DNA from: Forficula auricularia
Lineage: Eukaryota; Arthropoda; Insecta; Dermaptera; Forficulidae
NCBI GenBank assembly: GCA_024734495.1
Contig: JALMQS010000187.1
Span: 4,612,341 to 4,676,340, forward strand
Length of the DNA stretch: 64,000 nucleotides
Reading direction: 5' to 3'
Shown piece after piece: positions 11,553 to 24,200 of the stretch (its first letter is position 1; each line of letters starts with the position of its first letter). Below the pieces are notes generated by a model that was not told the DNA's origin, did no database searches, and saw only the letters and a list, made by a program, of their open reading frames with translations. The position numbers were made by a program, and so were the translations under genes.

Positions 11553-12011
11553 ATTCTGGAATGTGATGGACATATAGATCCAGATGGGACTGAGGATATT
11601 TTCGATGCATCCGAGAAAGGCTCCCTTAAAGGTGTCACATATTGGCATTTAATTGACCCCAACTCTATTTATGAAAAAAATGAAAATAATGATGATTGGA
11701 CGCCTCTGCATCATGCATCTGGATATGCAAATTTGGACATTGTTGAGTTCCTGTTGTCAGAAGGAGTGGATGTGGATGCAGTGGAATCTAGTTTTAATGC
11801 AACACCCTTAAATGAGGCCATCTACGAAGGACATCTCCCTGTAGTCACAGCATTTGCTTGACAAAGGGGCCAACATCAACCATCGAGATGACGGCAAAGG
11901 GACTCCACTACATTGGGCAGTTTATAATAATCACCTGCCGGTAGTGAAAGTATTGGTAGAAAGGGGGCGGATAGAAGTTTGAGAAATAGGAAGAACCAAA
12001 CTCCATTAGTG
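11553..12011 (+). pseudogene. Truncated ankyrin exon, paralogue of the 3918-4421 exon
   Basis: After a TTTTAG acceptor the sequence reads like the last exon of the ankyrin gene (EDIFDASEKGSLKG, TPLHHASGYANLDIVEFLLS, GVDVDAVES). The frame breaks at 11853-11855, where one T too many creates TGA, and at 11963-11967, where a G run is one short. Homology stops abruptly at TCCATTAG, where a different repeat begins, so the last residues and stop are lost. It may be a decayed duplicate or an alternative last exon with assembly errors. Confidence 0.7.
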
Positions 12012-12300
12012 TGCAGCGGAAGTCTAATATTATTATTTTGCTGAACTATTATTAATTAAGAATACAAATTTTTAACTAAAAGTAAAAATAAAATTTTTAT
12101 TATCCTATTCATAATATTATAATGAAAAAAATCTTGATAATTATTTAAAAGAAATACTACAAGTAACCCGAAGAAGGAGAGAAAAAGTCTCCGAAACGTC
12201 GGAATTTGAATAAAATTTAAATAATTTATGGACTGCCTTTCATTATAACCTACTTATTTCGCTTACCAGGTCCGACTTTATAAGAAAATAAATAAAATCA
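12012..12300 (+). repeat. Penelope-type terminal repeat fragment
   Basis: It is shared in inverse orientation with 61870-62005 and 62780-62910. It contains the hammerhead-like core listed separately and ends near ACCAGGTCCGAC. It has no reading frame. It directly truncates the ankyrin pseudogene. Confidence 0.45.
12165..12204 (+). ncRNA. Hammerhead-like motif (CCGAAGA variant)
   Basis: CCGAAGA, then GGAGA/TCTCC as a 5-bp helix II, then GAAACGTC and GG. The conserved U after the first C is a C here, so activity is doubtful. The related minus-strand copy at 61911-61952 keeps CTGAAGA. Confidence 0.35.
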
Positions 12301-12325
12301 AATTGTGGAAATAAAGAAGAAATAA

Positions 12326-12700
12326 GCTGACGTGTTCTGATGTGGCCATCCACTTGACTTTACCATACAACCTGGCCCCTCACTTATATATTTAATATTT
12401 AATAAAATTATTTATAATCATGTAGGGGGGGGGGGTTAGTTTTTACAATTTTAGACTTCTGAGGGCTCACGGATTATGTATACAAAATTTTATTGAGTTT
12501 GGTACAAGGGCCAAGATTTTCATTTTCTGACTCCCCCCCCCCCCATTTTGGGCGGTTAGTTTTTACATTTTTAGACTTCTGGGGGTCCACTGATTATGTA
12601 TACAAAATTTGGTTGAGTTTGCTCAAATGGCCTAGATTTTTAATTTTTAACGTCAAAAAAGTACTAAAGTTAACCCACTTTTTAGGTTAAATATATACGT
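12326..12700 (+). repeat. Repeat family A, second long copy
   Basis: It is collinear with 5905-6240 from GCTGACGTGTTCTGATGTGG through two TATGTATACAAAATTT units, with a G run (10 bases) and a C run (12 bases). Confidence 0.65.
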
Positions 12701-12892
12701 TGTTGCCAGCTTATTTTTAGTGCAAATTTTCATTATAAATTTTTCATTATATATTAATTATTATCTCAGAAACTGTGTTGTAATTATGAATTAAGATTTT
12801 CTTAAAAAATATATTAGTTATTGTTTAATGTTGGTTTAGTTTTTTTTAACCATGGTAAGAAGTGTTTCTTTATTATAATTAAACTAGCTGAC

Positions 12893-13188
12893 GACCGGGC
12901 CTTCGGCCCGGCGTCACCTAGCCCCTGGCGGGGAGCGTCTCGTTCATACCAATTTAATAATTGAAATTTAAAATCTTACTGTAAGTATCGAAAGAATGTG
13001 CTGAATGAAATTGATTCAAAAATAAGGAAGAATAAGGAAAGATTTATTTAACACATTGCCTAAGCACGATCACTATCTGACCAATCAGAATCGTTCTAAT
13101 AATTTAACGCTTTGGCATTGGCTATGCACTGGCCAATCAGATCGTTTCCACATACATATATATCCACATACTTTTCTATTTTATATAT

Positions 13189-13227
<39 letters not shown>

Positions 13228-13228
13228 T
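12893..13228. repeat. GC-rich hairpin repeat and GATA microsatellite
   Basis: CCGGGCCTTCGGCCCGG at 12897-12913 is a strong hairpin; TAGCCCCTGGCGGGGAGCG follows. A similar GC-rich start is at 62010. A (GATA)n run occupies 13191-13228. No gene is seen to 13740. Confidence 0.5.
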
Positions 13229-13780
13229 GTATGTGTAAACTTCAGAGATCATTCGTTTAACATAGAGGCAGCACTACTGCCGAAAGTAGCGCTCTCTTGT
13301 GCTTATTTATTCAAATAATTTGAAAGAATTGGGGTAAATATTGTACTATAGTATACCTATATCATAGGTAAACAAGTTCACAGAGCCTAGAGGGGCGTCA
13401 GCGAGTCCCTTTGTATTGGACGTTTAATAAATCATCCCCCAAAGATTACATTTTCGTCGCCAGTTGGCGCTAAAGTCGTGACGCATGGTCACTATAAGAA
13501 ATAAAAAATAATAAGATAAACATAAATCTACGCACTGAGTCCACGCTCAGCCATATAAGACTAATGAAATTTAATTAAAAACTTTAGTACTATTGCCGAC
13601 AATCCAGGGTAGAAAACTGGTATTGTTTTTTGAGGCCAGTACTCTTGGTAACCAATTTTGAATTTTACTTTGAGTTCATCGTTAGAGGTGAGTGAAAGTC
13701 GAATGGTATTCAGTAAACACGGCTAAAAAATTGGTAGAGGTAAGTGAAAATTTAGTGAGATAGATAGGGACAGTGAGGGG

Positions 13781-14060
13781 TATATAAGGAGGGGAGATAG
13801 GAGGGGTATATAAGGAGGGGGATAGGAGGGGTAAATGAGAGGGGAGATAGGGACAATGGATTCCCGTTGAGAGGGCTATATAAGGGGCAGAGAGACAGGG
13901 AGATGGTCAGTATGTGTCAGTCAGTGACGAGTGAAACATCGAATGTGAGTGTAAGGAGGGGGGAATTTAGGGACAATGGGAACCTGGCGAGGGGTATATA
14001 AAGGGGAGAAAGATAGGGAGATGGTAAATATGTGTCAGGCAGTGACGAATGAAACATCAA
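13781..14060 (+). promoter_or_regulatory. Tandem TATA-box promoter-like units
   Basis: TATATAAG or TATATAAAG occurs at 13781, 13807, 13877 and 13995 in G-rich surroundings. The 13877 TATA has TCAGT at 13907-13911, the arthropod initiator, with its A 32 bases downstream, which is ideal spacing. The 13995 unit repeats the arrangement 118 bases later, but its initiator has decayed to TAAAT. The downstream exon-like repeats at 14232-15510 could be its transcript. No protein product is evident. Confidence 0.4.
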
Positions 14061-14231
14061 CTGTGAGTGTTCCAATATAGCCTCTCCACCTTCATCCACC
14101 TTCTCAACTGACTCCAACCCTCACTAATAAACAACTCTTCATCCCTTATATTAATTAACTGCATAGAATCCAAGAAGCCATTAAATATAAATTTATTTAT
14201 TAAATTTGCGAACGTGAATAAAATATTAATA

Positions 14232-15510
14232 TCTGGGTAACGGGTAGGTAGGTACTTCTATTGTTCTTATAGATAAAGATATACAGATCCACTTCAGGGG
14301 CTGACATCCCTGCCCAAATATTAAGAGAATCATGTCCTATCCCTAATCCTAACCAACTGTTTTCTATCCGTGTTTTCACAATTACTTATTCCTTCGAAGT
14401 GTTTCGCGAGTATATATTTACTTGTGCGGGAGTGTACGTAAGTGTGTTCCGTTCCTGTGGGGTCACAGTATTCCAGGTTCAGACACGAGACATTGACTGT
14501 AAAGGTAACATATCTTTATAATACTCTATTCTTATAATTATATAAGTAAGAATTACTATAAATTTTTCAAGTGCTTTTTATATAATTTTTAAAAAATAAA
14601 ATAACCATTATAAAAATAATTTATTAAATATAATTTTATTCCGAATATTATAAAAAAAATTACTTTCCCATCCCTATATGTTTTTACTAATATTTTTTTT
14701 TCATTTTTCAGGTAGGTGCTCGTCCTACTAATATTAACATTTGTACCCAGAGTATTCCAGGTCCAAGCAGGAGACTTTCTCTGTTAAGGTAAGCTATCTT
14801 TATAATACTCTATTCATAAATAAGTAAGAAATACTCAAAATTATCCAAGTAATTTTTTCGATTTTTTTAAAAAAATTTCAAATTTAATAAATAATATGTT
14901 AAATATAATTTTCTTTAGAATATTTGAATAAAAAATACTTTCACTTCCCTATATGTTTTTACTAATAATATTTTTTCTTTTTTCAGGTAGGTGCTCGTCC
15001 TACTAATATTAACATTTAGAGTAAGTATTAGATTTTCTTCATTTATGGAAAATCAAATACTTTATCTTTGGGTAACAGGTAGTTGTGTACTTCTTTATTC
15101 TTATAAATAAAGATGTACAGACCTACTTCAGGGGCTGGCGTCCCTGCCCACGTGAGCTTATATCCTTTCCCTAATCCTATCCAACTTCATTCCGTGTTTT
15201 CACAAATCCATATTCCTTCGAAGTGTTTCGCGAGTATATTTTTACTTGTGCGGGAGTGTACGTAAGTGTGTTCCGTTCCTGTGGGGTCACAGTATTCCAG
15301 GTTCAGACACCAGGCATTGGCTGTAAAGGTAACATATCTTTATAATACTCTATTCTTATATTTAAATAATTAAGAAATACTCTAAATTTTTCAATTCTTC
15401 TTTCAAATTTTTCAAAAAAAACGATAAAATAAAAATCTCATATATTTCACTATATAATTTTGCTAATATATTTTTCTTTTTCTAGGTAGGTGCTCGTCCT
15501 ACTAATACTA
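14232..15510 (+). repeat. Repeated exon-like units with splice-like borders
   Basis: A unit with GGTAAC, CTTCAGGGGCTG, GTGTTTCGCGAGTATAT and TGTGGGGTCACAGTATTCC is present at 14232-14504 and 15067-15328, and partly at 14748-14788. Each ends in an AAG|GTAA donor-like site (14505, 14789, 15329). Each is followed by an AT-rich stretch ending in CAG or TAG and GTAGGTGCTCGTCCTAC (14712, 14987, 15486), which folds as a 5-bp hairpin. It looks like an exon-intron array, perhaps of a noncoding transcript. I see no long reading frame. Confidence 0.45.
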
Positions 15511-16538
15511 ACATTAAAATTAAATGATTAAGTAGAAATAAATAAAAAAATTAAAATTATTACTTTTTCTAAATTAAATATGAGATATTGGTTTGAAACA
15601 ATATCGCCTTTATATTTTCAGTCTAATAAAATTATTTCACATGGATAGATAATATAATTTCAATTTCGGTTAAAAAAAATAACCTTCAAAATAATTCACT
15701 TTTAAAAATAATCGCCTCTAAACTTCAATCTAATTATTTTTCTGTTTCTGATTTAATGCATGAGTCAATAACGAACTTTCTCTCATCATATTCAGATCTA
15801 CAAATTTTTTATATTTGTGTCTTAAATACAAATACTTGACAAAATTTTTATACAAAATTTCTAATGTTTTAAGACTTTGATTCGAAACAAATTGCAGTAT
15901 TGGAGACATTGTACTGGTATTTGATTCGGAAAAGGTCTTTTAACAATTACTTATCTCAAGTGTAGACGTATTTTGGTACAAATACAATGTCTCCTATTTG
16001 TTCCAAAACACGTCTAGGCTTGAAATTTTCATTATTTTCGACTTTAAAATTTCAAATTGTATTTCCAAGTGATTTATACATTTGTAAATAAAGGAAATAT
16101 TTAAAAGTATCACTCTATTAGTATATTTTGTAATTTGCGATCAAAATTATATTAACGATCTCCGTTTAATTATTATTTATTTATCTATCCATGTGGGGGT
16201 GGCGACAGCTGCCTTCTCGTGGTGCCCCTGTTCTCGCTAAACAGCTGTCTATGTCTCTGTATAAATTATATATCGAGACATAATCATATATAATAATTTC
16301 GTTTGCATAATTTTACATACACATTTTCCTATTAATAATAATACACATTATCGAAAACGCATATATTATAACATATAGCTACTATTGCAATTATAATTTC
16401 ACTTTTGGTATTGATTTTACAAAAATAAAATACAAAATTCTTGTTTAATTTTCATAACTAAAATTCATGCAAACAATAATATATTTTATATGAAATTTGA
16501 AGTATTTATATTCGACTGAAAATATAAGGAAATTTTCG
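15511..16538. other. AT-rich stretch without recognised gene
   Basis: I see no reading frame or known element. An inverted pair GGAGACATTGTA and TACAATGTCTCC lies at about 15902-15995. Confidence 0.5.
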
Positions 16539-16827
16539 GACGTCAACAAGGGCGGGGGAGAATGTATATAAGGTACCCGATGTATATAAGATCTACTTTA
16601 TTATCTCGAAAGTGGAAAGTGTGTCGCGATCGAATTGTCCAAGCGGTGGGGGGGGGTCAGAGATGCCCCCCTCCACACACACACACATAGAACTTTATTT
16701 TTAAAAATTAAAAAAAAAAATAAATGTTTTTTTTTTACAATTTTTTTTGCCAGGCACGGGCCTCTATGGGGGGGGGGGGGGGCGACCGCCCCTCTCTGCC
16801 CCCCCTGGATCCGCCCTTGGACGTCAA
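16539..16827. mobile_element. 273-bp hAT-type MITE with 8-bp duplication
   Basis: The element at 16547-16819 begins CAAGGGCGG and ends CCGCCCTTG. GACGTCAA flanks it on both sides (16539-16546 and 16820-16827). An 8-bp duplication is typical of hAT. The interior has a poly-G tract, a CA run and TTGCCAGGCACGGGCCTCTA. A related right half lies at 16870-17012. Confidence 0.75.
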
Positions 16828-17162
16828 TTGAATTGGTAGTATAACAAGTAATAAATACATTGTTGTTAAGTGCGGGGGGGGTGCCCCCCACACACAATTC
16901 TAGAACTTTATTTTCAATTTAAAAAAAAGAAATTTACAAATTTTTTTGCCAGGCACGGGCCTCTATGGGGGCGGTCGCCCCCTCCGCCCCCCCCCCTGGA
17001 TCCTCCCTTGTATCTGCTTTGACTTTTGGTTGGGTATGGGTGGTGCTTCTCAGCGGCTGATCTGAATCTTGGCGTCCCTGGAATGAAGAATGAGATGTAG
17101 GTATATGGCTTTTGAAGGAGATACTAACCCCCCCCCCACCGAAAAAATCCTAGGTACGGCCC

Positions 17163-17413
17163 TGTACTGCATCATAAAGAGGTGTCCAATTATCTTTATC
17201 TAGGTAATTTATAGCCGGCCCTTTGTCCAATAGCAAATTGACTATAGAGACATATCTTCCCCTTCTACATGCCAACATTAGAGGAGTATTCAAATTATTT
17301 CTCTCCTTTGGGTCTACTTGTGCTGATTTTGATAATAAATATTTGGCTATTTCTAAATGGCCATTGGCAAATTCTAATATATAATCATATTTCTTATTAA
17401 CTCTTTGTGGGAT
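17163..17413 (-). pseudogene. Ankyrin-repeat relic on the minus strand
   Basis: The minus strand reads through without stops for about 83 residues, with ankyrin signatures: YILEFANGHLEIAKYLLSK, LNTPLMLACRRGRY, VNLLLDKGPAI, NWTPLYDAVQ. There is no start codon; a TAA lies just upstream. The 3' side is cut by a MITE end (CAGGGCCGTACCTAGG). It resembles the two plus-strand ankyrin exons in repeat style and is inverted relative to them. Confidence 0.65.
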
Positions 17414-17569
17414 TTAATACTCGAATATATAATCAATTAAATTTTTTAATTTTAAAATAATATAATAATATTTGTTATAACCTATTAGTGGGTTTTAAAT
17501 TAAAAAAAAAACAATTAATAAATAAAAGATAATTGAAAAAAATGTCAACAAACTTTTTTATTTAGATTT

Positions 17570-17970
17570 TTATCTATCAATAATTACTTTTTAATTAAGA
17601 AAAGATCAATTAAGATGAAATTTGTCGAGGTCCAGACCTAGCCAGATCGTTTTCTTATCCTCAAAACTTGTTGATAGATTTTGTTTCATCAAAATCTTTT
17701 TTAAACTCCAAAATTTGGATCTGTCTACCTGAGAATAATTAATTTGATTACGAAAAAACCCATCAAAAACAATTTTTCCGAAGATGAGACCGTGACAGAT
17801 CGAATTGTCATCCCGAAAACCCCCTAAGCCGTGAATTTCATCAAAATCGGTAGAGCCGTTTTCAAAATAGAACTAAGATACAAATATATAAATAAACAAA
17901 TATATATATATAAACAAATAAATATAAAAACAAATATATATACAAACAATTTTTGCTCGTTCAATAAGAG
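17570..17970. repeat. Repeat family D copy
   Basis: It holds AAGATGAAATTTGTCGAGG, CTCAAAACTTGTTGATAG, TCATCAAAATCGGTAGAGCC and AATATA-rich runs, ending TTTTTGCTCGTTCAATAAG. The same blocks appear at 20060-20280 and 21540-21710. Confidence 0.6.
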
Positions 17971-18201
17971 TAGATTTATCATTTTAAAATTATGGCGAGA
18001 GAAAAATTAACGAATTGTCTGCCACCTGACGGCGAAAATATCAAATAGCCCTTAGTTGCTACCTTTATTTTCATCTGTCAAAAGTTTAATTTAATTAAAT
18101 CGATTTAGAACTGAAATCCAAGTACAGATTATTTTATAAATTATCAAATAGTCTGATTTTAGTGATTTATTTTTTCTTGATATCTACTCTCTATATTCAT
18201 T

Positions 18202-21200
18202 ATGGGTGAATTCTCCACTGATCTAAACGGGAACCCCATATATAGAGGTTAGTTATAGAAAAAAATGTTTATTGATTGTTTTATATAATAAACATAAATA
18301 AATACTATTGAAGTAGTCTTTGATGGACGGACTGTAAGTGAATTGAACGGATTTTGATGAGGCAGTCCATTTGACTGATTATATATGTGCCGTTTAATAT
18401 AATAGTGGTGTTTTTTAAAATTTCATTTTTTGCTTAATTCATCACTTTTAGTCATATCTTGCCTTATAAATAGGCCTCGGATTTATAGGCACTAAAAATC
18501 TTTAAAATAGGCAGGCAACTAAGCACTTTGAGCCACCGAGCGATCCACACTGACCAAGTTAAAAAAATACAAATATATATATAGTACACGCGCCCTTGGA
18601 CCACCCCCGAAACCATTGACCTCGCCACTTCATCCACTTTATTTGTAAACACACCTGTTTTGTTATGAATCTACCTGTAATGTTATGGGGGTGCAGTGGT
18701 GGGGGCGAGGTGTGTGGTTTCTGGAGGAGGGTCAGGGGTTACCGTGCATCGCTCGGTTGCTCCAGCTACTATTGGATTGGCAACTAAGTAATTGCGGATT
18801 TTTTTAGAAAATCAAAGACAATTTTTTCATGGAACTAAATAACTTTATTCTGTAATGTATTGCCCATTTTGATCAATGACCTTTTGCCATCTTTCAGGCA
18901 GCATCATAATGCTCACGTTCATAAAACTTCTGGTTTTTATTAGCAAAAAACTGAATCAGGTACGATTTGACATCATCATCATTATTGAAATTTTTACCAT
19001 TCAAGGAGTTTTGTAAAGATCGAAATAAAAAGTAATCAGATGGTGCAAGGTCAGGACTATATGGTGGATGTGGCAAAACATCCCAACCAAGCTCCAATAA
19101 TTTTTGCCGAGTGACCAAAGATGTGTGTGGCCTTGCATTGTCATGATGGAATACAACACCTTTTCGATTTGTCAATTCGGCCCGCTTTTCTTCAACTGCA
19201 TTGTTTAATTTCGTTAGTTGTTCAATGTAGACAACAGAATTGATCGTTCGGTTGGGTGGTAAGAGTTCAAAGTAGACAATTCCTTTGTAATCCCACCAAA
19301 CTGATAACAAAACCTTCTTTTGATGAATACCAGCTTTTGATGTTGTTTGAGCTGGTTCACCTGGCCTGCTCCACGATCTTTTCCTCTTGATATTGTTGTA
19401 AACAACCCATTTTTCATCGCCAGTTATCAGTCGTTTTAAAAATGGATCATTTTCATTACGTTTCTTTAGCAAATCGCAGCTGTTAATGCGTTGCGTTAAA
19501 TGCGTTTCTTTCAGTTCGTGAGGAACCCATGTATCGAGTTTTTGAACATAGCCAAGTTGTTTTAAGTGATTTTCAATGCATGTATGTGATACATGAAGCT
19601 TCTCTGCAATCTCACGTGTTGTACTGTGACGATCCGAATCGATTATTGCTTTGATTAGGTCGTCATCAACTTCAACTGGACGACCAGAGCGTTTTTCATC
19701 TTTGAGTGAAAAATCACCAGAACGAAATTTGGCAAACCAATTTTGACACTGCCGTTCTTTTAAGGCTTCGTCGCCATAAACAGCACATAACTTTTTGTGA
19801 GCTTGCGATGCGTTTTTCCCTTTGCGGAAATAAAAAAGCAAAATATGACGAAAATGTTCCTTTTGATTTTCCATTTTTCAACAAACGCCAAACGAAAACT
19901 ACGCAACCGATCAAAAAACTTTTTTTACTGATTGACAGCTGAATTGCCAACTATCAAATAACAAAATGTGTTTTACATTTGGACTACGCCAGCAAACCTA
20001 AAAATTCAACTGAAGCCATCTATGAGTGAAATCCGCAATTACTTAGTTGCCAACCTTATAATTACTTTAATTAAGAAAAGATCAATTAAGATGAAATTTG
20101 TCGAGGTCCAGACCAAGCCAGATCGTTTTCTCATCCTCAAAACTTGTTAAGAGAGTTGGTTTCATCAAAATCGGTAGAGCCGTTTTCAAAATAGAACAAA
20201 GATACAAATATATATAGTAACAATATTATATCTATATATATACAATTTTTGCTCGTTTAATAAGAGTAGATAGGCACTTATAAAGGCATTTTAAGTAAAA
20301 ATAGGCACTAGAAAATAAAAGTAAAATATTGAGTATTAAGCGGTCTGTCAGTAATACCAAAAATTTTTCATTATTATTTTCTGCAGGCCATAGGATACTT
20401 GTATGTACAGTGTACAAGTACAGGGTGGGACATAAAGATCTCCCACATTTTCCCACATAAAAAAATGAAAAAAAAATTTAATTAGAAAAAAAACTCAATA
20501 TATTTTGGAAATGAACATTAAATATTTTTTTTAATGTGTTTTAACAATATATCAGAAAAAAAAGGGGGGGGGGTCAAAAATGAGCATTCTAGCCATTTCG
20601 ACCAAACTATGTAGGTATACAAAATTCAGTTGAGTTTGGTCGAAAGGGCTAGAATTCTCATTTTTGACTCTCCCCTCACCCATTTCGGGTGGTTAGTTTT
20701 TGCATTACTAGCCTTATGGGGCCCACATAATATATAGTACCAGTACTGGCCACCGAGTGATGCTCGGTAAATTTTTGCTTCAGTTAATAGCTATATATTA
20801 ATCTCCGAAACCCCCCCGCCCCCCGGACCCCCATCATTCCACCCCCCTCCTGCACCCTCCCACCCCACACCTACACCCCCACTCCGCCCCAGAAACCCCG
20901 TACCTCCCCCGGACCCCCCACCACTGCAATCCACCTCATGCACCCCCGCATCTACCCCTGCCGCCGCCCCGCACCCAGTTTTGCATTTCTAGCCTTCAGT
21001 GGCCCACAGATTATGTGTATATAGGTAGATAAATAAATACGGTATAATTATTTTTTTTAATTAAATAACAATTTTTGAGTTCATCAATTAAATTGTCAAA
21101 TTAATATTTGTAGGATTTTTTAATCAATTTTTTTTTTTTTTTTAAATTTTATTAAACCAATTATTGTACATTAATTAATGTATACCTTGTATTTTAGATT

Positions 21201-24200
21201 CGATTCCGGAGATTACTTCTCCACCATCGAGTGTCCTTATTCATCTTTAGTCCTTGTTTTTAATAAGAGGAAAAATCTAATTAGATAAAAAACATCTCTT
21301 TTCCGATAATTATTTCAATTCCATTATTCCAATCAAGTCGATTGGATCTCTCCCTCCACCGACCATATTTATTTTTAATCAATTAAATTTCCCAACTTTT
21401 AATATATACCTAATAATAATTATAATGATCTTATTGTGGGATATAAAATTAAAAAAAACAATTATTTATTAAAAGGTAATTGAATAAAAATGTAAATAAA
21501 CATTTTTATCGAGACAACCACCTGTGAATAATTATTTTAATTAACAAAAAACCCATCAAAAACAACTTAGCCGAAGATGAGACCTTTGACATATTGAATG
21601 TCCAACACAAAACCCTCATAACCAGTGAATTTCATCCAAATCGTTAGAGCCGTTTTCGAGAACCCGACCGGATATATATATATATACAAACATTGCTCGT
21701 TTAATATAATAAGATGTATAGAAAATTTGGTTGAGTTTGGTCGAAATGGCTAGAATTTTCATTTTTGCCCTCCCCCCCCCTTTTTTTTTGTCTGATATAA
21801 TGTTTAAAACACATTTTAAAAAAATAATTATTTTATGTTCTTTTCAAAAATATATTGAGTTTTTTTTCTAGTTAAATATAAAGCAACAAAACAACGATAC
21901 AGAGATTGCCCTGGAGATGAAATTATCTTGAATAAAAATAAAAAAATCTGATTTTCATGCCAAAAAATGTTTTCAAATAGATTTATATTTATATAGTATA
22001 CCGCGTGAGTTTTTTATCTTGAGACAGTCTTATAACTCAAAAACAATGCATTATATGAAAAAAGTTTCTAATAAAAGTTTATTTATATCAGCGGGGAAAC
22101 TAAACTACTCTATTGTTTGTCGACCTTGAACAAGCTTTCAAGGGTATTTCGAGGTCAAGTTCTGTTTTTTAAATGGAATCCTATATTTTTCTATACGTCT
22201 ACTTAATCTACGAAAAAAAAAACTGAACAACTTTCATATGAACTATTTTTTTATTAGACATTAAATAAACAAAATATATGAATCAATTATTAGAGCTCAA
22301 AAAAAATCCTAATAATTATTTTTAACAATTATTCAACTTAATTATCAAATAATAATGTCAATATCCATATGACTCCATGAAAAACATTTATAATTGAAGA
22401 AAGACTGATGATGAAGACCAAGTCTTCGAAACTATAAGTCTCAAACAAATAAATAATATATATATACAGATATATCATCTCGATATATATGTGTGTATGT
22501 TTATTTGCATCAAGCAGAGGACAACCTCTTTGTTTCTCTTTGTAGAAAATAATCTCTTAAATCTGTGTATTTAATAAAGTTTTAATATCATTATAAACAC
22601 TTATGATTTTCATTGTTGTGACTTTTCAATTTAATAATTATGTGTTTAATAATTAATTATTTAATCATTATTATTTGATAATTAAGTTGAATAATTGTTA
22701 AAAATAATTATTAGGATTTTTTTGAGCTCTAATAATTGATTTAATATTTTGCTTATTTAATAAAAAAATAGTTCTAATGAAATTTGCTTAGTTTCTACCA
22801 TACAGGGTATGGTCAAGTATTGTAATCGTGCATGAAAAAAGTGTTTTTTTCCTTCTTTTTTCAAAATATCTCAAAAAACGGCTGAAACTATTTTGATTAA
22901 AAATTGAGCGAAACCATGGCATTTCGCTCTACAAAAAAAGCTCTAATTAAGTGAACATCGAAATAATTATATTTTTCGAGAAAATAATTGTTTTGTCAAA
23001 ATGTCTGTTAGTTGTTAGTTGTCTGGTTGGGTGTCCGTTAGTCTGTGCGTTACCAAATTTTGTTGATGAGCTAGCTCAAAAACTAGTGTGAATATCGAAA
23101 CCAAATTTCACACGTAGTTTTGGTGCCATTGAGATTAAGGCTGATTAGATTTTGGTGCATATCGACCCAAAATTAAGGGGGTGGAGAGGGAGGTTAAAAA
23201 TTAAAAATCTAGGCCGTTTGAGCAAACTCAACCAAATTTTGTATACATAATCACTGGGACCCCAGAAGTCTAAAAATGCAAAAACTAACTCCCCCTACAT
23301 GATTATAAATAATTTTAGGGGCCAGGTTGTATGGTAAAGTCAAGTGTATGGCCACATCAGAACACATCAGCTTATTTTGTAGATTATTAATATGAAAATA
23401 AATATATAGGTTTCCATTTAAAAAATTTATTTGAAACTTTTTTTATATAATGCACTGCTTTTGAGTTATAAGACTGTCTCAAGATAGAAAAACTCACCCG
23501 GTATATATACAAGAATTGATTATATTCATTCTTTTTGTTTCCAGGATCCACTCCATCTGTGCGAATATTGTCAAATGATGTTCATAAGTGAAGAATTCCT
23601 AAGCAAACATCAAAGTAAATGCATTCATGTGGCTTTACTTTCACTAATGAAATCCAAAATGAGATTGAAAGAAAATCAATCATTACAAGGTTAATTTATT
23701 TTTCTGTGACTATAACTCTAAGAAATAAACACTAAGATTCTAAAACATTAGTTTATTTTAATAAGAGATGTTTTACAACAGTAACAAACAAATATAAGAA
23801 TATACTCATTGGTTGCCATGACTCCAATGAATATATACCAGAGGTGGCCACAAGGTGGCTCTGCGGGCCGCATGCGGCTCTTCAGTCAATCTCGTGCGGC
23901 TCTTGAGGGTTCACTCTTGAATAATACTGATTTTAAAAAGTACAGGCTGTAGCATAAAGATCTACCACATTTTGAAGAGGTATAAAAAAATGAAAAAATT
24001 TAACTAGAGAAAAAAGCTGAATATATTTTTGAAAAAAACATAAAATATTTTTTTTTTTTTAATGTGTTTTAAACATTATATCAGACGAAAAAAAAGTGGG
24101 GGGGTCAAAAAATGAAAATTCTAGCCCTTTCGACCAAACTCAACCAAATTTTATATACATATTCTGTGAACTCCCAGAAGGCTAGAAATGCAAAAATTAT

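Noticed and set aside
21197..21285. Possible exon after ATTTTAG (DSGDYFSTIECPYSSL)
   Set aside because: The acceptor is fair and SGDYF recalls the zinc-finger exon, but there are no paired cysteines, no good donor, and a stop soon after.
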